NCBI GenBank assembly: GCA_030063045.1
Contig: JAQSEB010000047.1
Location: forward strand, 2,480,001-2,544,000
Length of the DNA: 64,000 nt
DNA from: Pratylenchus scribneri
Lineage: Eukaryota > Nematoda > Chromadorea > Rhabditida > Pratylenchidae
Reading direction: 5' to 3'
This document shows, piece by piece, positions 46,701-59,400 of the stretch (the first letter of the stretch is position 1; each line of letters opens with the position of its first letter). The position numbers and the translations under genes are program-made. Under the pieces are notes generated by a model. The model searched no databases. It had not been told where the DNA came from and worked only from the letters and a program-made list of their open reading frames with translations.

Positions 46701-49700
46701 TTTACAATGAACTCAGAAGCTCCGGAATTTAAAAAACTAATCGCAAAAGGACAAACTTGGGCCGATCGACCTGATATCGTTACAAGGATCTTCATCAATA
46801 AACACAAAGAATTAATGAAGGACATCGTTGAAAGACAAATTTTTGGACCGGTTGCAGCGTGGTTCTCTGCAGTGGAACATCAAAAACGGTTACAAATGCA
46901 TTTGGTTTTATTGCATTTCACATTTTTTTCAGTGGTTTGCCTCATCTCCACATGTGCATAACTTTCAAAACCGAGGATAACAATTATTTCAATGTTCCAA
47001 AAAAAGATTGGACTACTATGAATTTGACTCCAGAAGAATGGTGCCGTAAATATATCTCTGCAGAAATTCCCACTTTACCACCGAAACTAGCAAAGTAATA
47101 TTTGTACATTAGGAGTTATAATAAATTTTACATTTTTAAGAGGAAAAAAGGCACAAAGACAAAGGGACTACCATGATACTGTTGTAAACCTTATGGCCCA
47201 CCGATGCTCACCAGCTTGCGTCGTAGATGGAAAATGCACAAAACGCTTTCCGAGACCATTCTCAATGTCTGATGTTATTAGCGCAGAAACTTATCCCGTT
47301 TATCGGCGCCGTCCATTCGCTCCAAATGCAGAAGAGAAAGCAGCAAATCCAGAATTATACGGAGAGACTTACACATATCCATCAAGAACCGGCACTGGAA
47401 GAATTATTGATAACCGTCACATTGTTGCTCATAATCCATATCTCCTAAAAAAATACAAATCTCAGTGAGGAATTCACATAATGACATATAACCAATAAAA
47501 TTTTTAGCATAAACATTGAATGGATTCAAGGAGATGCAACCGCAAAATATGTCACCAAATATATTACCAAAGGATGCGATCTCGCATTGGTTAAAGTTCA
47601 AAAAGAAACAGACAATTCACCCGCTGTGGTCAACTATGACGAATTCGAAGAAATACGCCTTGGAGTTTATCGGACATCAAGCGAAGCTGGCCTTGGCATA
47701 TGGGGGCATAAAATCTTCTCGAAATCCCATCATGTTCAAACACTTTATGTGCACGAACCAGGAAAAGTAATACATTCCAAATTCAAATAAAATTCTCATT
47801 ATTCAACACTATATTAAGATCAACATTGTCTTTGAAGATGGTGAAGAAGAAGCAGCGGCCCAACGTGCGTTGAAGAATGAGCAAATTGGCAAAGAGCAGA
47901 AGTCGCAATTGACAGAATTCTTCAAAATAAATAAAAAGCTCAAGGAAAAAGGCAAAGACGACCAACGACTCAAGCACACTTATGCCACTTTCTGCGAAGA
48001 CTATTGGTGGTCAAAAAATTGCAAATCATGGTTCGAACGAAAGCGGAAACTCCAAAAATTGGTCAGAATAGGCTCAGCAGCACCAGGAAAAATTGAATTA
48101 CAAGTGCGCATTTAAATTATTAATTTCTATTTTAAATTTATTTATTAAAGGCAATTCGTGTATTACTGCTTACTGTGAAAGGTCCAACCTCATTTGAAGA
48201 CCTCAGAATTGATCCAAATGATGAAAATATCATCCATCCAACTTTTATTGATGCTGCAGTTGCCCATGGACTGATCATGGATGATGTTATGTGGGATGAA
48301 ACTATCAAAGATGCAATGGCCGAAAAAAGAAGTCTTTCTGAAAGGATTCGATGGTTCGCATTATTCATTGCAAATGTGCTACCTAAAAAGCCTACCGAAC
48401 TACTCCAAAAACATTTCGACATCCTCACAATGTGGCCTGGCAACATGACCAAAGAACAAAAGATGGAACGACTGTTAAAGCGCATCGAAATTACATTGCG
48501 TATCCATGGAATTCGACCAAACGATGGTGATTTTAAAAGCAAACAGTTTAAAATTAATTTATAATTAAAGAAAATGAAACTTCCTGCCAAATGGTCGGAC
48601 TACCCGCACCAGATAATTTCCGCATGACGAAGCAAGACGAAATTGAAGCCACATATTTCCGCGATGATTTTCTTGCAAAACACATGGGTGACACGGATGG
48701 CGATCCACAATCCGGATCAACAAATAATTATGGCACTAAATTCCAACAATGGCATTCTCAATGTACCGCTACAGAACAAAGACCATTCGTTGATGCCGTC
48801 ATCAATGCAGCAAAGGCCGACCCAAAAGACAATACAGTACAAAAGCAATTTTTCTTGACCGGAGAGGGCGGAACTGGCAAAACATTCACATATAATGTAT
48901 TAAAGATACGATCAAAACCTTCAATAAAAAAAATTTTAGACCATCATAGCCGGAATGAAGTCTATGGGCTTGCGTGTCCTCCCTTGTGCAACAACAGGAA
49001 TCGCAGCAAACTTACTCATTGAAGGCTCTACTGTCCATCGTCGCTTCGGTGTGCCCAATGATGTCAAACACGATACACCACCCAGAATTGCACGACATTC
49101 CAACTATGCTGCTATATTGGACTCTGCTCAACTCATTATCATTGACGAAGTTTCAATGCAGGACCGTTACGTGCTTGAATACTTGGATCGGCAATTACGT
49201 TCATTCAAATCAGAATACGCTAACCTTCCTTTCGGTGGAAAAGCAATAATTATTGGTGGCGACTGGAAACAATTGATGCCCGTTATGCCAGGCAAGGATG
49301 AAAACCATCAATTCGCCCGCTCAGTGAAATCAAGCATTCATTATAAGTAAATTTAATATTATATATATTAATATTACGATTAAATTTCTTTTCTTAGATC
49401 ATTCAAAACTACACGGCTAACCATCAATAAACGCCTTGCAAATGCAAACAACAAGACCAAAAAATTTGCTCGATACATGAAAAAATTGGCAACAGGCGTT
49501 ACAACAGACGAGAATAACAGAATAGAGTTGCCAAAATCATTGCAAATGGAAAATGAACAGAACTTCATTGATTTTGTCTTCCCGCCTTCCGCATTGCAAG
49601 ACCCATTTAAACATATTGACAAGCTCAAAGGCAGTGCAATACTTTGTCCAACGAACAAAGAAACATTCCGGATCCATGAACAACTATTGGTAATTGTTTC

Positions 49701-51337
49701 TGGAATGAAATTTGAAATCAATTATTTTTAATTTTAAGGAAAAAATGCCCGGAAGAGGATGCACAATGCTTTCAACTGACCAGCCTGACAGAAGCAATCC
49801 ACTTGACTCATTATCTGTCTATGCCTCGGATAAATATGAAGAAAACTTGAATCGCCAAACGCCCTCCGGATTTCCTCCTCATAAATTGGTCATCAAAGAA
49901 GGAGCAATTATGATGATCAACAGGAATCTCAGTGTGCAAGACGGACTATGCAATGGAACCCGTGTCCAGATAAAGACCATCAAGAGTGCTTACCTCCTTA
50001 TATGCACACATTTGAGCGGACCAAATGCTGGCAAAGACTTCGAACTCTACCGCTGTCTCTTCACCGATGGCGAAGGCGATATTGAACAAAATCAATCGGC
50101 ACTGAGATGGACTCGAATGCAATTTCCACTTCGACCAGGATTCGTTATGACAATCAATAAAGCTCAAGGGCAAACATTGGACCGGGTTGGCATTGCTTTG
50201 GACAAAGGACAATGCTTTAGTCATGGACAACTTTATGTGGCATTTTCTCGAGTTAGAGATCCGGATAATTTACGGTAAAGAAGGGACCTTCTTATAAATA
50301 AACAATCATAACTTAGTGTCTTGACCCGTCCTGGCGCAATATCCATTCAAAACATTGTGCACCAAGCCATCATAGACCAAGAAGAAATCGACGAAGCAAT
50401 GAAAATGGCCGAAGAAGACATGGAACGAGAAAGAGCCGGCTCTCCCCGCTTCGAATACAGAGATCCATCAGATGAACAGCCAGAACAAAGAACACCCCGG
50501 CAATCACTCGACTACCAAACACCATCCACCTCAAGAAGAACAACCACCACAATGGCAACTCCAATTGTTCCGCCTACAACAACAAGAAGAAGATCAAACC
50601 GGCAATCTGTGACAAGGACAATTTCGGAATCAGAATATGGCGGTACCGCCGGTGGACAACAATATTACGGCAGATTATCAGCTTTACAAGGAACAACAAG
50701 GCTGCTTCCTTCGCAACCTGATGGAAATTGCTTTTTCCAGTAAGAAAGCTCAGACATTGATTTTTTAAATGTTTAAATTTTTAGTAGTGTAGCCCATTTC
50801 ACTACCCGAAAAACACATGCCTATTTGCGCCAACAAGCAGCCAGAATTTTGGAAGAAACCGATGCATCTGGAACGCAAGAACAACGTGAATTTTTGCAAC
50901 ATCAAATTGGCGGGGTTCTCGATGGCGAACGAGTAGAATTTCTGAACAAATACCAAGGCAGCATCACCAATTATGCGCGTAACTTCACGGCTAAGACCAA
51001 AACATACGTGGGCTTTCCAGAAGCAATTGCTTTGGCACATCATCTTCAACGACCAATTGCAATTATCACACCAACTACAGAAGCAGAAATACAACGACTT
51101 GCTGCATTGAATTCGCATTACCATCCTGCTGAAATGGTATTAGTAGCTTTGCCCAATTTCGAACTTCGAGTGAGACAATATTTTATTCAATATTTTTTAT
51201 TTAATATTAATTATTCATAGCAACATCAAATAAACCATGAACGCTACGAGGAAGTATGGCAATGGGAGCGCGAACCAATAGTTCTACTGTACAATGGGCA
51301 CTTGCATTACAATGGATTGGAATGGATTGAGCAATGA
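43723..51337 (+). CDS. Helitron transposase RepHel-OTU, copy 3, 24 exons
   Basis: Exons equal those of copy 1 at +23,234. The only difference noticed within the gene is in the intron after exon 16 (T at 48121), away from the splice consensus. HUH exon 46933-47094, Walker A exon 48571-48896, OTU exons 50317-50739, 50785-51169 and 51221-51337. The open frame is intact throughout, so this is a third potentially functional source of transposase in one array. Confidence 0.9.
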
Positions 51338-51927
51338 TGGATTTTTTCACCAATTTTTATTGTAAAAAACATAATTTATTTCAATTTTTTTTGTATTTCC
51401 ATAACATTTTTCATTTATTTTATTATATTTTCGCCATTGCATTTTTTATTAGTCTTTTTCCCACTTGAATGTTTTTGTCCTATTCTTTATATTCATTCGT
51501 TTATTTTCCTTCTTTTTAATCGTCTTTGTCTCTATTCATTCTTAGTCGTTTAGCGAATAAGTTTGAACGTTTTTTGTCCTATTCGTAATATATTCATTCG
51601 TTATATTTTTACTCTTTTAATTGTCTTTGTCTTTATTCACTCTTAGTCGTTTAGCGAATAAGTTTGAACATCCTTTGTCCTCTTCGTTATTCTTTTTTCT
51701 AAATTATCAAATTTTTAATGTATTTTAATTATATCTTATCTAATGTAAATAAATAAAATAAAAAATCAATTTTTGCATTTGTTTTGAAGTGTGGAAATGC
51801 ATGTTACAAATGCATTGTATAAGTAAAACCAAAGGCTAGAAACAGTGTAATCCCGCAGGGATTCTTAAAAAACGGCCTACGAATATACGGGTATAAGAGC
51901 GCCGCAGGCGCTAGTTATTATTACTAG
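51338..51927 (+). other. Helitron 3' noncoding region and terminal hairpins (copy 3)
   Basis: Hairpins at 51849-51863 and 51898-51912, and CTAG at 51924-51927. It is followed by an aborted copy of the next element's start. Confidence 0.8.
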
Positions 51928-51964
51928 AATATAACAAGACCCCTACATCCTTCTCTAACTAATA
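51915..51964 (+). repeat. 50-bp duplicated element start before the non-autonomous element
   Basis: This 50-bp segment (from TTATTATTACTAG through the 24-bp junction to TCTCTAACTAATA) recurs identically at 53000-53049. The first copy breaks off at 51964, where a new TTATTATTACTAG begins. The second copy continues into Helitron copy 4. It marks the breakpoint that placed the non-autonomous element in the array. Confidence 0.8.
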
Positions 51965-51977
51965 TTATTATTACTAG

Positions 51978-52001
51978 AATATAACAAGGGTCCAATATCA
52001 G
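51978..52001. other. Variant 24-bp junction before the non-autonomous element
   Basis: The first 11 nt match the other junctions and the last 13 (GGTCCAATATCAG) differ, but the total length is still 24 bp and it again ends directly at TCTCTAACT. Confidence 0.7.
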
Positions 52002-52389
52002 TCTCTAACTCATAACTGTCTTCAAAATGCTCCGTAGGTCGGGAATTTTTTTTAAAAGGTGCACAGACCCGGTCGCGCTTTGTATAAAAATCTGAAATCC
52101 GGAAAATTTTCATTCCGCGCGGAGCTCCGCGCGGAAAACGGTTTTTTTGATACCCAAAGGGGGGACCAAGCACTTTTCAAAAAATTTTTTTCGAGATAAA
52201 CACTGGGGAATGGGTAATCGAGTTCGGGGATCCCGAATATCGAAATTTTTTCGAGAACCGCGAAGCGGTGCGCGAGTTACCGCGGTGTAAACCGCGGAGC
52301 GGATTTTTCAAAATTTTCATAAAAATAGTCGAATATGGGGTAATCTGGGTCGGGGATCACGAATATCATATCCGTTTTGAACGAAACTT

Positions 52390-52870
52390 AAAGGTGCGCG
52401 GGATTAAGCCGGATAAAGGGGGATTAAGTGGGATTAAGGGTCAAAATGATGGGATTAAGGCGGGAAATGGGTGGGAAGTGAGGGGGAAGCGTGCCGTAGG
52501 CACGTGGGCCGGGACGGAGGCCCGGTAGATGTGCAGGATATAGCCGGATATAGGGGGATTTAGCCGGATTAAGTGGGATTAAGGGTCAAAATGATGGGAT
52601 TAAGGTGGGGAAAGGGGCCGAAGGCCACCCCTTGAGCCCCGAAGGGGCGAAGATGGAAATAGCAAGCTTGGGAGTGCGTGGGATTAAGCCGGATATAGGG
52701 GGATTAAGGCGGATTAAGGGGGATTAAGGGTCAAAATGGTGGGATTAAGGTGGGGAAAGGGGCCGAAGGCCACCCCCTGAGCCCCGAAGGGGCGAAGATG
52801 GAAATAGCAGGCTTGGGAATGCATGGGATTAAGCCGGATAAAGGAGGATTAAGAGGGATTAAGAAGGATA
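52390..52870. repeat. GGATTAAG-rich repeat with GNA-triloop hairpins
   Basis: About 2.5 units of roughly 155 bp made of GGGATTAAG variants plus a hairpin block. The hairpins are GTGCC-GTA-GGCAC (52491-52503); GGCC-GAA-GGCC (52616-52626 and 52761-52771); and GCCCC-GAA-GGGGC (52636-52648 and 52781-52793). All loops are GNA triplets. It is not nematode telomere repeat (TTAGGC). Confidence 0.8.
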
Positions 52871-52917
52871 AAGGGCGATTAAGCCATAAATGCCCCAAAA
52901 TCACCTAGACTCAGTGA

Positions 52918-53012
52918 AATCCCGCAGGGATTCTGAAAAATGGATTAATACCAATCCAATACCGTATCATACGCGGTTAAAGAGCCCCGCAGGGGCTAGT
53001 TATTATTACTAG
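52918..53012 (+). other. 3' end hairpins of the non-autonomous element
   Basis: Same two-hairpin plan as the autonomous element, with 50 nt rather than 34 nt between hairpins. The distal stem differs at its fourth pair from the autonomous stem by a G-C to C-G swap that preserves pairing. The spacing to CTAG (11 nt) is the same. The junction 53013-53036 follows. Confidence 0.85.
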
Positions 53013-53036
53013 AATATAACAAGACCCCTACATCCT

Positions 53037-56000
53037 TCTCTAACTAATATCTGCCTTCAAAATACTCCTCATCTCGGGAATTTGGTCTCGATCGACGACA
53101 CTTCGGCCGTAGATTTGGAGAAAAATATAATGAAGTTTCCATCTTCACTCCGCGCGGAGCTCCGCGCGGAAAACGGTTTTTTTGGTACCCATAGGGGGGA
53201 CCAAGCACTTTTCAAAAATTTTTTGTCTTATTTTTTCTTGAAAAGTGTTCAGGAATGGGTAATCGAGGTCGGCGAAGCCGAATATTGAAAAAAATTTCGG
53301 GGTTGACCGAGCGGTGCGCGAGTTACCGTGGCCAAACCGCGGAGCGGAAAAATAATTTTTTCCCGATTTTTACTTAAAAATAGTGTTATATGGGGTAATC
53401 GAGGTCGGCGAAGCCGATTATGAAACTTTTTTCGAGATTGGCCAAGCGGTGCGCGAGTTACCGTGGCCAAACCGCGGAGCGGTTTTTTCCAAAATTTTCA
53501 CAAAAATAGTCATTTATGGGGTAATCTTGGTCGGGGATCACGATTATGATAACGGTTTTTCACGAAACCTAAAAATGCGCAAGATAAAACCGCGGTTTGA
53601 CCAAAAACGGTTTGGTCCAAATGCAGCTAAAAAACGTCTTATATGGGTAAATCGAATACGGGGATGACGAATATTATATTCGCTTTGCAGGAAATCTCAA
53701 TATGCGCGAGTTAAACCGCAGTTTGACAAAATGACATTTAATCCAAATTTAAAAAAATATCTAATATGGAGAAATTGTCTACACTAATTACGCGAATAAT
53801 GACAAAAGTTTTTTATAAAACTCACAAAATTCGTTTTTAGCAATCCAGAAATAATTTAAAATCCAAAAGCAAATTAATAAAATTCATACACAAAATCGAA
53901 GTGAACAATGGGCTTTGCAATGCAAAGAAAAATTCGAGGTTTAAAAAAATAAAATGAAAATTAATATTTATAAAATTAAGTAGTCAAATGGCACGCAAGC
54001 AAACAAAGATTTCGCACAATGCTGCAATTGCTGAATCCTAAATATTCAAGGTTAATCAGAAATTATTTTACAAATATTAAAAATATAAAAATTTATCAAC
54101 TCAACAGAGCAGAAGAATGTGAAAATCCAAATGCAAATGAAAGTTAAGGAAAAATTTGGGCGGAATATGCGACCAGCCAAGCAATGAGGTGCAATGTGGA
54201 AATGCAAAAAAGACTGCCGATTACAAAAGCAAGGTTTTAGATGAAAAATAATAACAAAATTTAAATTCAATAATTCAGCAGCTGAACCATGCGGATAAAT
54301 GTAGAATTGCAAAAAAGACCACCGATTACATAAGCAAGGTTTTAAATTAAACAGAAATTCAAAAATAAATTCAACAATTCAGCATCTTAACCAAGCGGAG
54401 CCATATGGAAATGCAAGAATCCGCCGATTCCAATAGCATGGTTTTTAATTAAAAAATAATCAAAAATAAATCCAAAAATTCAGTTGCAGAACAAAACGGA
54501 CCAATGGGCAATGCAAATGACATTGCCGATTCCAGAAGTATTGTTGAGCTATGAGAATGAATGCTGAATCCTGGAAAACAATACAATATGTTCAATGGTG
54601 ACGGGACTGGGCTGGCCAGTTTATATTTATAAAAAAAATAATAAAATTAGAATGGAACCGTTAAAAGATACAAATAAAATTTTAATGGATCAAAGAATTA
54701 GTGGGGTTTATCCATTTTTTCTTTGATTCTTTATGGGAAAAGCAATTAATTTTAGTCCAAAATAATCAAAAACAATGCAATTAAAAATTTATTAATATTA
54801 TATATAATTATTTTTCAAATATACAACTAATTTCCCTTTATTTTTAGTGCTTAGATCCTTTATAGTTTGCCGTCCTTTTGCTTTTGGAATGGCCAACTGG
54901 ATTTGTTCTTCGGGATTTCGACTTCATGATCTTCGGCAGATCGGAGATAATCAATATTATTGACCAATTCTAAAAGCCAAAATCAACCCACTCATTTGAT
55001 TTGAAAATATTGTCCAGCAAAATTTAAAATTTCATTTTATTAAAATTTATTGCATTTTAAAAATGGCTTTTGCAGCGGAAGCTATGGCCAAATTTTTAAA
55101 AAAAATCTAAAATACTTAAATTTTTTTTAAATATGCTTTTGGAATTGGTCAATAATATTGATTGTCTTCGGGAGTTCGTCTACATGTGCTTCGGGAGTTC
55201 GTCTACATGATCTTCGGGAGCACGTCTACCCGCAGGGATCGGCACGCACCACTTTCCCTATCAGGGGTAGTGGATGGTGTCCCCAATGGTGCGGAACTTG
55301 ATCTTCAGGACATGCTCATCGAGTTGGCTATCAAACAAAAAAAATTTTTGCTGTTACGCCATGGCCGAAGCGCACCTCTTGGGTTCTTGGAAGCCACTCT
55401 TGACTCAGTCGAGGGTTCAAGGCATGCCTTGATCCTATTTGGTGTTGCACTGTAGCTATATGGCTAAGGGTTCCCAGTCTCGCACACGGCCAAAGGGCAC
55501 CAAACTTCTAAACCACCTTAGCAGGCTGGCAATAAAGTCCCTGGTGTGGTTGTTTTACAACCTGCTGACTAGAAGGGGGGACGAAAGTGCCCATTGACAA
55601 CCCTGTGTCAGTCCAGTAAAGGGCACTTCGGTGTTCTAGGTCAGTCATGGCGCCTGTACAGCCAGGCAAACATATGTCACGTTGGCGGTCTTTGCCAGTC
55701 ACAGTTTGCTTTGTTTGTGACCATACGTGCATATGTCCTCCCATGCATACGAGACAACCCTTCCTGGTAACCTTTCCCCTGGTACGCAAGGTTCACCTGT
55801 ACCTCCGCACACCTCCTCGTGGTGCGTGCTGGTAACCTGCCTACCATTAAATGCCGTACGTCTTTTACGGTTTTTTTTGGCGATGGCAGGGCTAACCTTG
55901 CTTGCCTTAAACAGCCCTTTCTAGAACTATGCGGCCAGTCATTTTCTTGAAAAAGACTTAGAATTTTTCTGGCCCTTAGATTCTGAGAGAGTTTGTTTCT

Positions 56001-56424
56001 GGCTATGCAAGGATGCGGTATTAAAAACAGGCCCCCTCCCAAGTTCATCTACAACCATTATGGATGCAATCGATCATTCTACACGCATTTTCTCTCATTC
56101 CAAATGCATTCCATTCCGATTCCAAATGCATTTTTCTCTAACTTCAAATGCTATATGACTCCTTTGTCCGAAGTGACATTAAACCAGCCCTGCATCCCCA
56201 GTCCGAAGTGACGTTAAACCAGCCCTGCATCCATTCCATCCATATTAAAATGCATTCACAGTCCGAAGTGACTTTAAACCAACCCCATATTCCAGAATTA
56301 TTATTTCACCATTTTTATTTATTAATTATTAAAAACTTAATTTTAAAAACTCCCCTAATTTTTAGAAAGGAAAGTTTATTTTGCGAATTTGTTTGCTAAA
56401 AATTTTAATTAAGTTTCCATCAAA
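53037..56424 (+). other. Helitron leader (copy 4)
   Basis: Noncoding leader with the structured 5' end (53037-53796), minisatellite (53861-54536), inverted repeat (54949-55163), G/C-rich island (55164-55996) and triple repeat (56167-56289). No gene is recognised. Confidence 0.7.
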
Positions 56425-59400
56425 ATGGGTTTGACCAAGGCTCAACAAAAGAAGAAAGCATTGCGCGACGAATATGCCAAAAAGAAAGATGCTGAGCGTG
56501 CCGGTCATTTTATTGATTTATTTTTAAATTTAATTTTATTGTTCTAAGCTGATGCAACGACGCCTGTGCCCGGCTCAAAGCGCCTTCTTCAAGGCGAGCA
56601 GTCTTCGGCTGTTACTGCGACCGGTGCCTTGCAAAATTCATCTTCGGCTGCCAGTTCAAATTTGCCACCTGAAAATCCCAGTAATTTTTTCTAATATTTT
56701 TTATGCATATGTAATTCAAGATGAGCCAGCGAGTTCGGCGGCAGAGAATACTGTGTCAGTGCGTCTTCTTCAAGACGAGCAGGTCGGTTCCTCTTCTTCT
56801 TTTAGAACAGGTACTCCTGTTTTTGCGGCACCGGACTTCAATGCTTCCTTCTCATCTGCGCTCGGGAATATCGATCTCAATTCTTCTACTGGCTCAATTG
56901 GTAAAATTATTTTCTATATTTATGAATATAATTTATAATAATTCAGCCCAACGAAAACGGCCGAATCCTGATGAGCTCTTCCCAACAAGCAAATTTGCGC
57001 GTTCGGATTACACGGTTCCTGATGATGAACCAATGGAATTGGATGGTATACAAAATTCCTTTTCATTGCAAATGCATTATATTAAGTCACAATGGCTGCT
57101 CCACCTGGCTTCGAACCACCTGGATTTCCTTCCTTGCCAACCGTTACTATCGATAAACATAAAAAACGGGGAAGACCATCAATTCGAAAGAGGGGACCCG
57201 GTAGACCACGAAAGTCGACTGATGGCCGCGATTCTCGATCTTCTTCCATATCTTCAATATGGAGCAATGAATGTATTCTTACCAGAAATATAACCAATTC
57301 TATATTTCAAATATTTTAGCGACTGAGACAAACGAGCATGCAGAAGCAATTTTGGAAGCAGAAGAGCAAAGAGAACAAGACGCTGAGCAAATTGCAGAAG
57401 CATTGAACAATGAACAATTCAAAGTACCTCAAATTCCGCTTCGCCGATCCGTGCGGACAACAAAAGCACCAACAATATATACTGATCAACAAAACCCGAA
57501 GAACTACGACGATAAATTTTTGGAAGTGACAAACAATTGCCGCAATCATCACAAAGGACTATATTGTGCCGATCGAGAAGTTGACCATTTCCCGGATTAT
57601 TATGATTCTTCGGAAAATGTAATACAATTTGTATCTAATTTAAATGCATTTTACACTTTTAGTGCTCTGTTTGCAAATATGAAATTTGCGAAGCACATCT
57701 TCTTTCCCATGAATCTGACTCCGTAAAATGCTGCAACAAAGGGACGGTTGATCTTTCGAAGCATTTGGCCACCATCGAGAAACAACCTGATGAGCTTTTG
57801 CAAATGAAAAATGGTCAAAATGCAGCTAAGACCAAAAATTTCTTGGAAAATTCATGGCGGTATAACAGCGAAATGGCTTTTGGAACATTGGTCATGGAAA
57901 AAGTATTTTTTTAATTACAAATGAATAACGAATTATTCGATTAGGAAACTGTTCCTCATGGCATGCCTGTGGCAAAAATAAATGGCGCAATAAAATACAG
58001 GCTCTCCGATCTCCATTTCCCCCAGCAACATTCTGGCAATGCTAAAAATTATAAAAGAAAGTGGGGCCAATGTTACACGATCGCACCAGATGATGCCATC
58101 CGTCAACGAATTGAGGATTTGGATGCAAATGATAAATTAAAAGTACTGAATAAATATATCATTATAAATAAACAATTTTCAAGCCCGAAATCATCGCCGA
58201 ACTCCACCGAATGTTGGACCAATATCATGTGCTTGCAAAAGCATACAAAAGTTGCGCCGAATTTTATGCTGAGAAGAAAAAATTTTGTGATGAAAATGGA
58301 ATTGATATGCCCAATTTTCGAATGACTCTGATGAACAAAAGGAAAGCAATTGAACAAGGCGCAAATGTTCAAAGTGGTATCCATGACCACCGATTACTTC
58401 TGCCAACAGAAAAAGGCTTAATGCAGTGCGCAACTGTAAGAAAAATGCATTCAAAACGAGTTCATTATGAATATTAAAGGTTCATTTTGATGAAGAAGCC
58501 GATAATGCACCACCACAAGAGCGTGGAGTCATGTTAACAGGAAAAGATGGACGTTCAGTCGATTTTGCACCATTTGATCCCAACATTGATGCTGCACTTT
58601 TTCCGCTCCTTTTCCCATACGGCCAACGGACTTACGAATTGGGCATTGAACTGAAAAAATCCAAAGAAAAATCCGATGAACAGAAGCAAAAACAACCGAC
58701 AAATCAAGACAATGACTCAATAATTCACGAAGAATTCTCTGATGATGAAGAACGCGAAGAAGAAGCCATCGATCTAATTGATCATCCAGGAGATGAAGCT
58801 GCAGAGGAAGTAAATGGCCAAAACCAAGAAGAACAACACGAAGATATTAGTGATACCGAGGATGCAGATGGAGAAGTGGTTGATTGTCAAGAAGGAGGTG
58901 CAAAATGGAAGGTGCACCAAAACAATAATATTTTCAAAATTATATAGTTATAATTTCCAGAAAACGGAAGGAGCCATGAAATATGTTTCCATGCGGCAGT
59001 ACTATCGATACATGTTTCAAATTCGCGGTAATTCTTGGCAAGCATATCATTGGCTCTGGTGGGGTCTCATGTTGGCTCAAATGTACATACTGACGGTCTA
59101 CAATCGTATCGAAGCCAATGAAGCGAGTGCAATTAAGAGAACACAACAAAATTTGGTGACAATCTTGCCTGCCATCTTAATCAAGGCTTTGGAAAATAAA
59201 ATTCGAACAGGTACTTATCTTGTGCAATCCAATTCATTTGTTTTTTTCCATAGGGAACTTTGGCTTTGGAATTGGCGCTAAACTCGGAAAAGTCTTTTTT
59301 GCCCCTGAAACTTTTCGTGGCTCAAGGCGATATTATCAAAAGGCATATTCTGACGCCCAAGCTATTTGTCGTGCATTTGGAAACCCGCATATTTTGCTCA

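Larger units (their letters stand above)
40335..51927 (+). mobile_element. Autonomous Helitron copy 3, complete
   Basis: Same structure shifted by 23,234 bp from copy 1. It shares A at 40466 (broken palindrome) and T at 42926 with copy 2. It has a private T at 48121, in an intron, where the other copies have A. It ends with hairpins and CTAG at 51924-51927. Confidence 0.9.
52002..53012 (+). mobile_element. Non-autonomous Helitron relative, 1,011 bp
   Basis: Starts TCTCTAACTCATAACTGTC and ends with AATCCC-GCA-GGGATT (52918-52932), AGCCCC-GCA-GGGGCT (52983-52997), 11 nt and CTAG (53009-53012). The first 390 bp parallel the autonomous 5' end, including the 20-bp palindrome at 52125-52144. The middle is an unrelated G-rich repeat and there is no transposase. 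It is presumably mobilised by the neighbouring copies; this is inference from shared ends. Confidence 0.85.

Noticed and set aside
52390..52870. Interstitial telomere repeats
   Set aside because: The unit is GGATTAAG with variable insertions, not the nematode TTAGGC repeat.
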